Source of the DNA: Oceanospirillaceae bacterium | GTDB lineage: Bacteria > Pseudomonadota > Gammaproteobacteria > Pseudomonadales > Balneatricaceae | Assembly: GCA_003523085.1 (NCBI GenBank) | Contig: DPHD01000022.1 | Span: forward strand, 8,323 to 17,590 | DNA: 9,268 nucleotides | Direction of reading: 5' to 3' | Part shown: positions 6,220 to 9,268 of the stretch, piece after piece | How the letters are laid out: every line of letters begins with the position of its first letter | How positions within the stretch are numbered: position 1 is the stretch's first letter | Position numbers and translations under genes: made by a program | The notes under the pieces: generated by a model | What the model was told of the DNA's origin: nothing | Databases searched by the model: none | The model's input: only the letters and a program-made list of their open reading frames with translations

Positions 6220-7080
6220 ATGACAACCAACACCAGCAAAGCCATTATTGCTTACCAAGGCCACCAAGGCGCCTATTCACACTTATCCTGTCAACGGGTG
6301 TTTCCAAACTTTGAAGCCCATGCCTGCATGACCTTTAGCGCGGCCATGGCTATGGTCGAGTGTGGCGACGCTCACATCGCTATGATTCCCGTAGAAAACT
6401 CTACGGCTGGCCGCGTAGAAGAAATATACCGGCAACTACCCCATACCTCTTTGTATGTCGTTGGCGAACATTACGAACCGGTAAATCATTGCCTAATGGG
6501 TACTCCAGACAGCTCACTTGAGCAAATTAAAAGCGTGGGTTCCCATCCGCAGGCGTTGGCACAATGTGACAAGCATCTTAACTCTTTAAATATCCGTCCC
6601 CTTGCCACCCTAGATACTGCTGGCGCTGCCCTTGAGGTTAGCCAAAAAGGTGACCCTAGCCATGGCGCTATTGCCTCTAGTTTAGCGGCTAAACTCTATG
6701 AGCTAAAGATTCTGCAAGAGAACTTCCAGGACGTACAGGGCAATACCACGCGCTTTTTAATCCTCTCGCGCGAGCACCAAATACCTACTGCCGTGGCGGG
6801 ACAAAAATTCATCACCTCATTTTTGTTCACCGTACGCAACCTGCCTTCGGCACTATACAAAGCGATGGGCGGATTTGCCACTAACAACCTCAACCTGATT
6901 AAACTAGAAAGCTATACCCCAGATGGTCGTATGGTCGCTACTCAGTTTCATGTCGACGTGGAAGCTCACCCCAATGATGCCAACATGATATTAGCGATGG
7001 ATGAACTCGCCTACTTTGCCAAAGACATTCGGATGCTAGGCACCTACGCTGCAAGCGACTACCGTTACGCCGAGGTGTAG
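6220..7080 (+). CDS. pheA: prephenate dehydratase, monofunctional, with C-terminal ACT domain
   Basis: The 286-residue enzyme converts prephenate to phenylpyruvate, the last committed step to phenylalanine. The catalytic domain (about 8-183) starts with IAYQGHQGAYSHLS and contains MIPVENSTAGRVEEIY (55-70), GSHPQALAQC (107-116), DTAGAA (132-137) and the catalytic NTTRF (175-179). An ACT domain follows (about 199-277). There the usual GALxxAL/ESRP phenylalanine-binding motifs read NLPSAL (207-212) and LESYT (229-233), so feedback control may differ from the E. coli enzyme. There is no chorismate mutase domain, and the space upstream to trmH cannot hold one. The IPVENSxAGRV form and the LESYxxxGxxxATQFxxDxE stretch (229-248) resemble alphaproteobacterial stand-alone enzymes. 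It leads a three-gene unit; its end carries the ribosome site of the next gene. No strong ribosome site precedes the ATG at 6220, but an ATG at 6208 is closed by an immediate stop. Confidence 0.94.
   Translation: MTTNTSKAIIAYQGHQGAYSHLSCQRVFPNFEAHACMTFSAAMAMVECGDAHIAMIPVENSTAGRVEEIYRQLPHTSLYVVGEHYEPVNHCLMGTPDSSLEQIKSVGSHPQALAQCDKHLNSLNIRPLATLDTAGAALEVSQKGDPSHGAIASSLAAKLYELKILQENFQDVQGNTTRFLILSREHQIPTAVAGQKFITSFLFTVRNLPSALYKAMGGFATNNLNLIKLESYTPDGRMVATQFHVDVEAHPNDANMILAMDELAYFAKDIRMLGTYAASDYRYAEV
7072..7077 (+). promoter_or_regulatory. ribosome binding site deciding a TTG start
   Basis: GAGGTG lies within the last codons of pheA, with six bases between its GAGG core and the TTG at 7082. It is one of the clearest Shine-Dalgarno sequences in the window. 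It supports TTG as the true start of the small gene downstream, since no ATG occurs in that frame before the membrane segment and the next in-frame Met is about residue 90. Confidence 0.65.
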
Positions 7081-7081
7081 C

Positions 7082-7507
7082 TTGAACTCAACACCACGCC
7101 TAGTGGTTATTGGCCTGCTAGTATTAAGCATAGGCTTATGGGTAGGCCTCAGCCAGCAACCCACACAAACGGTGGACTCAATCTGCGATGCGAGTTTAAA
7201 CTGGTGCAGTGGCGCCAATGAACACCTACAGTTGCACGTAACTAAGCGCCCTAAAGAGTTATCAAGCAATACGGGAGCTGAGCTGATAGCAATCGACTTA
7301 AAAGGTGCCACTGGTGCCCCATTGAGCGGCCGAATCAGCGGGGAGAGTATGTATATGGGGCAGTTTAATGTTAACTTTGAACGCAATCAGCAAGGCCAAT
7401 TACAAGCCATAACCAGCTTACCAAACTGTGTGGAAAGCCAAACCATGATATGGCGGCTGGATATCAGCCCAAACCAAACTTTCTTTTTTAGTAGCCCGAC
7501 TCACTAA
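7082..7507 (+). CDS. small membrane-anchored protein of unknown function, SCO-linked
   Basis: I cannot name this 141-residue protein. It starts at TTG with a good ribosome site, one base after the pheA stop. Residues 7-22 form one hydrophobic segment, an uncleaved anchor or signal, placing the rest in the periplasm. The exported part has a Cys pair, Cys35 and Cys42, in ICDASLNWC, a third Cys116 in SLPNC, a Met-containing GESMYMGQF (87-95), and a MIWRLDI strand (122-128). The overall shape, a small beta-rich domain with an MxMG-like loop before an LPxC and M-x-W segment, recalls small periplasmic domains of the FixH/YtkA kind and proteins often found beside SCO genes. The SCO gene follows after 28 bases. 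A role in copper handling or oxidase assembly is inference from motif and neighbour only. Start codon and reality of the gene are well supported. Confidence 0.78.
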   Translation: MNSTPRLVVIGLLVLSIGLWVGLSQQPTQTVDSICDASLNWCSGANEHLQLHVTKRPKELSSNTGAELIAIDLKGATGAPLSGRISGESMYMGQFNVNFERNQQGQLQAITSLPNCVESQTMIWRLDISPNQTFFFSSPTH

Positions 7508-7535
7508 TACAGCCTACCCAAGAGACCGATTGAAT

Positions 7536-8147
7536 ATGAACTTATTACCCAACAACGGCGCTAAACTCGTTTATGTATTGGTACTGATCGGCCTGTTTAC
7601 CGGTGGTCTATTACTCGCCCAGTGGGCACCTTGGAATGAAGGCCAGCCATCCAGCAAGGGGTACGCCAACTTAGGCGGTGACTTCACCCTCAACGGCCAA
7701 CAAGGCGAGGTCGCGTTAACCGACTTTAAAGGCCAGCTGGTACTCATCTATTTTGGTTTTACATCCTGTCCAGATGTGTGCCCTACCGCACTCTCCAGCA
7801 TGGCTGCCAGCATGCGAGCATTAGGCCCAGAGCTGGAACAAAAAATTCAACCCTTGTTTGTTAGCGTCGACCCCGCGCGAGACACGTTAGACAACCTAGC
7901 CGCCTATAGCGCCTACTTCCACCCGCGTATGCTCGGGCTTACGGGGAGTCTTGAATACCTTGATACCTTGGTGCAACAATACGGTGCATATTACCGCCAC
8001 ATCCCGCTTGAGAACTCTGCCCTAGGCTACACCGTAGACCACACATCACGGATTTATGTGATCGACACCCAAGGTAAGTTGATTACCACCCTGGCTCACG
8101 GCACCTCGGTGGACGAAATAGTGACGTTACTCAAACCACACCTGTAA
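7536..8147 (+). CDS. SCO1/SenC family copper-binding thioredoxin-fold protein
   Basis: The 203-residue protein has an N-terminal membrane anchor (about 11-28) and a periplasmic thioredoxin-like SCO domain. The Cu ligands and redox centre are seen: Cys78 and Cys82 in TSCPDVCPTAL, and His169 in VDHTSRIYVID. VSVDPARDT (109-117) is the other SCO hallmark. Such proteins deliver copper to the CuA site of cytochrome c oxidase or keep its cysteines reduced. No oxidase genes are nearby, so the client is not shown. I chose ATG 7536; an in-frame TTG at 7530 lies closer to the AAGAGA ribosome-site candidate (7520-7525) and would add two residues. It is the last gene of the pheA unit, and its final 17 bases overlap the 3' end of convergent epmC, with no terminator visible. 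Confidence 0.93.
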   Translation: MNLLPNNGAKLVYVLVLIGLFTGGLLLAQWAPWNEGQPSSKGYANLGGDFTLNGQQGEVALTDFKGQLVLIYFGFTSCPDVCPTALSSMAASMRALGPELEQKIQPLFVSVDPARDTLDNLAAYSAYFHPRMLGLTGSLEYLDTLVQQYGAYYRHIPLENSALGYTVDHTSRIYVIDTQGKLITTLAHGTSVDEIVTLLKPHL

Positions 8148-8703
8148 CCTCAACCTCTTCAGGCCAATACAGCTGTTTAATATCGACTTGACCACCAAAC
8201 ACCGCAGCCAACTGCTCTGTCAGCTGAGCTGCTCTTGTGGGCAAGCCCTGCGCCACATAGGCACGCGCCTGTGCCGATACCGCTAACCTAAAGGCAAGGT
8301 CATCACTTGCCTCACCGGCCAAGTTGTCGGCGCTGGCAATAAAGGTTCGGCCACAGGCCATACTAAACAGCCACTCTAAGGCTTGAGGCTTAACTTCGGC
8401 CTGTTCAAATTCGGTTTGCTGGCTTTGGGTGCGTCCATCGGGCCGATACCAATAGCCAAAATCGAGCAACAAGCGCCGTTCCTCACCTGCCACACACCAA
8501 TGGGCCATTTCATGTAAGGCGCTGGCAAAATAACCATGGGCGAACACCACTTGATGATAACTACGGTCAGCACTGGCGGGCTCATACACAGGTTCGTCTA
8601 AGTCGCCCACACGGCCGTCTGATAAAGCACACACTAGACGCGTGTTATAGGTCTTTGCAAACAAGTCATTAAACAGGTTGATGAGTTGCGAATGAAGCTG
8701 CAT
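8131..8703 (-). CDS. epmC: elongation factor P hydroxylase
   Basis: This 190-residue protein matches E. coli EpmC (YfcM, about 182), which hydroxylates the beta-lysylated lysine of elongation factor P after EpmA and EpmB have acted. Shared blocks are the start LINLFNDLFAKTYNTRLV (7-24), DEPVYEPA (36-43), IVFAHG-like VVFAHGYFASALHEMAHWC (52-70), DFGYWYRPDGRTQSQ (81-95), and EVKPQALEWLFSMACG (103-118). The H-E-x-x-H of HEMAH (64-68), with other conserved His and acidic residues, presumably forms the metal site. The N-terminal DGRVGDLDEP stretch (29-38) is slightly longer than in E. coli. It is transcribed toward the SCO gene and divergent from the MATE gene. No strong ribosome site precedes ATG 8703; the leader carries only GGTTTAATAA. 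Confidence 0.93.
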   Translation of the reverse strand: MQLHSQLINLFNDLFAKTYNTRLVCALSDGRVGDLDEPVYEPASADRSYHQVVFAHGYFASALHEMAHWCVAGEERRLLLDFGYWYRPDGRTQSQQTEFEQAEVKPQALEWLFSMACGRTFIASADNLAGEASDDLAFRLAVSAQARAYVAQGLPTRAAQLTEQLAAVFGGQVDIKQLYWPEEVEVTGVV

Positions 8704-8734
8704 TTATTAAACCATGGCCGCCGATGAGTAAAGC

Positions 8735-8747
8735 GGCTATTATAGCC
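8735..8747. promoter_or_regulatory. palindromic -10 element between epmC and the MATE gene
   Basis: GGCTATTATAGCC is a perfect palindrome around a central T. On the minus strand it holds a perfect -10 TATAAT (8739-8744) for epmC, with a predicted start about 29 bases from the ATG at 8703. On the plus strand it holds TATTAT (8738-8743), five of six, for the MATE gene at 8781, with a leader of about 31 bases. The -35 regions are poor on both sides (GCTAAC for minus and TGGCCG for plus at 17-base spacing). Confidence 0.5.
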
Positions 8748-8780
8748 CAACTTTAAAGCTCGTTAGCTGATTTTTCATCC

Positions 8781-9268
8781 ATGAACACATCCTCAAGCCA
8801 CACTTTTAACGCCCCCGCCATGGCCCAAGAACTTCGTCAATTTGTACGCTTAGGCACACCTATCCTAATTGCTGAAGCCCTACACATGAGCGCCAGCTTT
8901 GTTGACACCATTATGGCTGGCCGCTATAGCTCGGCGGATTTAGCTGCGGTGGCTGTAGGTTCGAGCATGTTATTCCCTGTACTCATCCTTATGATGGGCA
9001 TTATCATGGCCACTACGCCTACGGTTGCACAACTATTCGGTGCTAAAAAGCTCTCAGCCATTGGCCCGTTTGTGCAGCAATCGTTATGGTTAGGTGTCAT
9101 TTTAAGCTGCTTGGCGGTGGCATTACTCTATGCCCTTGACCCCTTATTTGACTGGCTTAATATTCGTGATCCTATTAAGGGCATTGGTTTAAGTTATCTC
9201 CATGCAGCGGCTCTAAGCCTACCGGCAGTGGCAATAATGCAAAGTTTACGTAGCTTTAGTGAGGGCCT
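8781..9268 (+). CDS. MATE family efflux transporter, NorM/MdtK type (3' part cut off)
   Basis: The open frame runs from ATG 8781 to the window edge (162 codons) without a stop, so roughly the first third of a normal MATE protein (about 450-460 residues) is present. It is an inner-membrane cation-coupled drug exporter by family. The visible part has hydrophobic helices at about 23-40, 57-80, 100-120 and 140-155. It aligns with MdtK/NorM: LGTPILIAE (helix 1), SFVDTIMAGRYSSADLAAVAVGSS (the FVDTVMAGGYS-type signature, about 39-62), ATTPTVAQLFG (about 76-86) and a SYLHAAALSLPA-like segment. A second ATG at 8820 (MAQELRQF) fits the start of MdtK better; neither ATG has a ribosome site, so the start is open. 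Specific substrate cannot be told. Confidence 0.9.
   Translation, partial: MNTSSSHTFNAPAMAQELRQFVRLGTPILIAEALHMSASFVDTIMAGRYSSADLAAVAVGSSMLFPVLILMMGIIMATTPTVAQLFGAKKLSAIGPFVQQSLWLGVILSCLAVALLYALDPLFDWLNIRDPIKGIGLSYLHAAALSLPAVAIMQSLRSFSEG

Noticed and set aside
1..9268. Mobile element, CRISPR array, defence island or biosynthetic cluster
   Set aside because: I saw no direct-repeat array, no terminal inverted repeats, no transposase or integrase, and no compositional break. Nearly all genes are recognised core genes.

Overview
The window reads as a piece of an ordinary, gene-dense chromosome from a gammaproteobacterium, probably a marine or aquatic one. The evidence is the set of gammaproteobacterial core genes: a YajG-type lipoprotein, an AlaA-type alanine aminotransferase, PdxB, TrmH, EpmC (YfcM) and a NorM/MdtK-type MATE pump. 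Base composition looks balanced and even across the genes. I see no insertion sequence, integrase, CRISPR array, toxin-antitoxin pair or other sign of a mobile island.

Layout from left to right. Positions 1-22 are the 5' end of a minus-strand tRNA, almost certainly tRNA-Asp, with a very good promoter at 73-100. A lipoprotein gene (268-843, +) is followed by a possible terminator. An alanine aminotransferase gene (997-2211, +) then meets, tail to tail, a four-gene minus-strand unit occupying 6120 down to 2214. In transcription order this unit is trmH, pdxB, an ATP-NAD-kinase-like gene and a class I SAM methyltransferase gene. Each gene overlaps the next by 1 to 11 bases, so it is very probably one operon. 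Divergent from trmH runs a plus-strand unit: a monofunctional prephenate dehydratase (6220-7080), a small membrane-anchored protein starting at TTG (7082-7507), and an SCO-family copper/redox protein (7536-8147). The SCO gene overlaps the 3' end of the minus-strand epmC gene (8131-8703). Divergent from epmC, a MATE-family efflux gene begins at 8781 and runs off the window.

Functionally the region mixes amino-acid metabolism (alanine aminotransferase, prephenate dehydratase), pyridoxal phosphate synthesis (PdxB), RNA and translation-factor modification (TrmH, the RlmI-like methyltransferase, EpmC) and envelope proteins (lipoprotein, SCO protein and its small partner, MATE pump). Nothing here is clearly a new system. 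The points most worth a second look are: the small Cys/Met-motif protein between pheA and the SCO gene; the stand-alone prephenate dehydratase, which resembles the alphaproteobacterial type rather than the fused chorismate mutase-dehydratase usual in this class; the ATP-NAD-kinase-like and methyltransferase genes coupled to pdxB; and two compact divergent promoter regions, one built around a palindromic -10 element.
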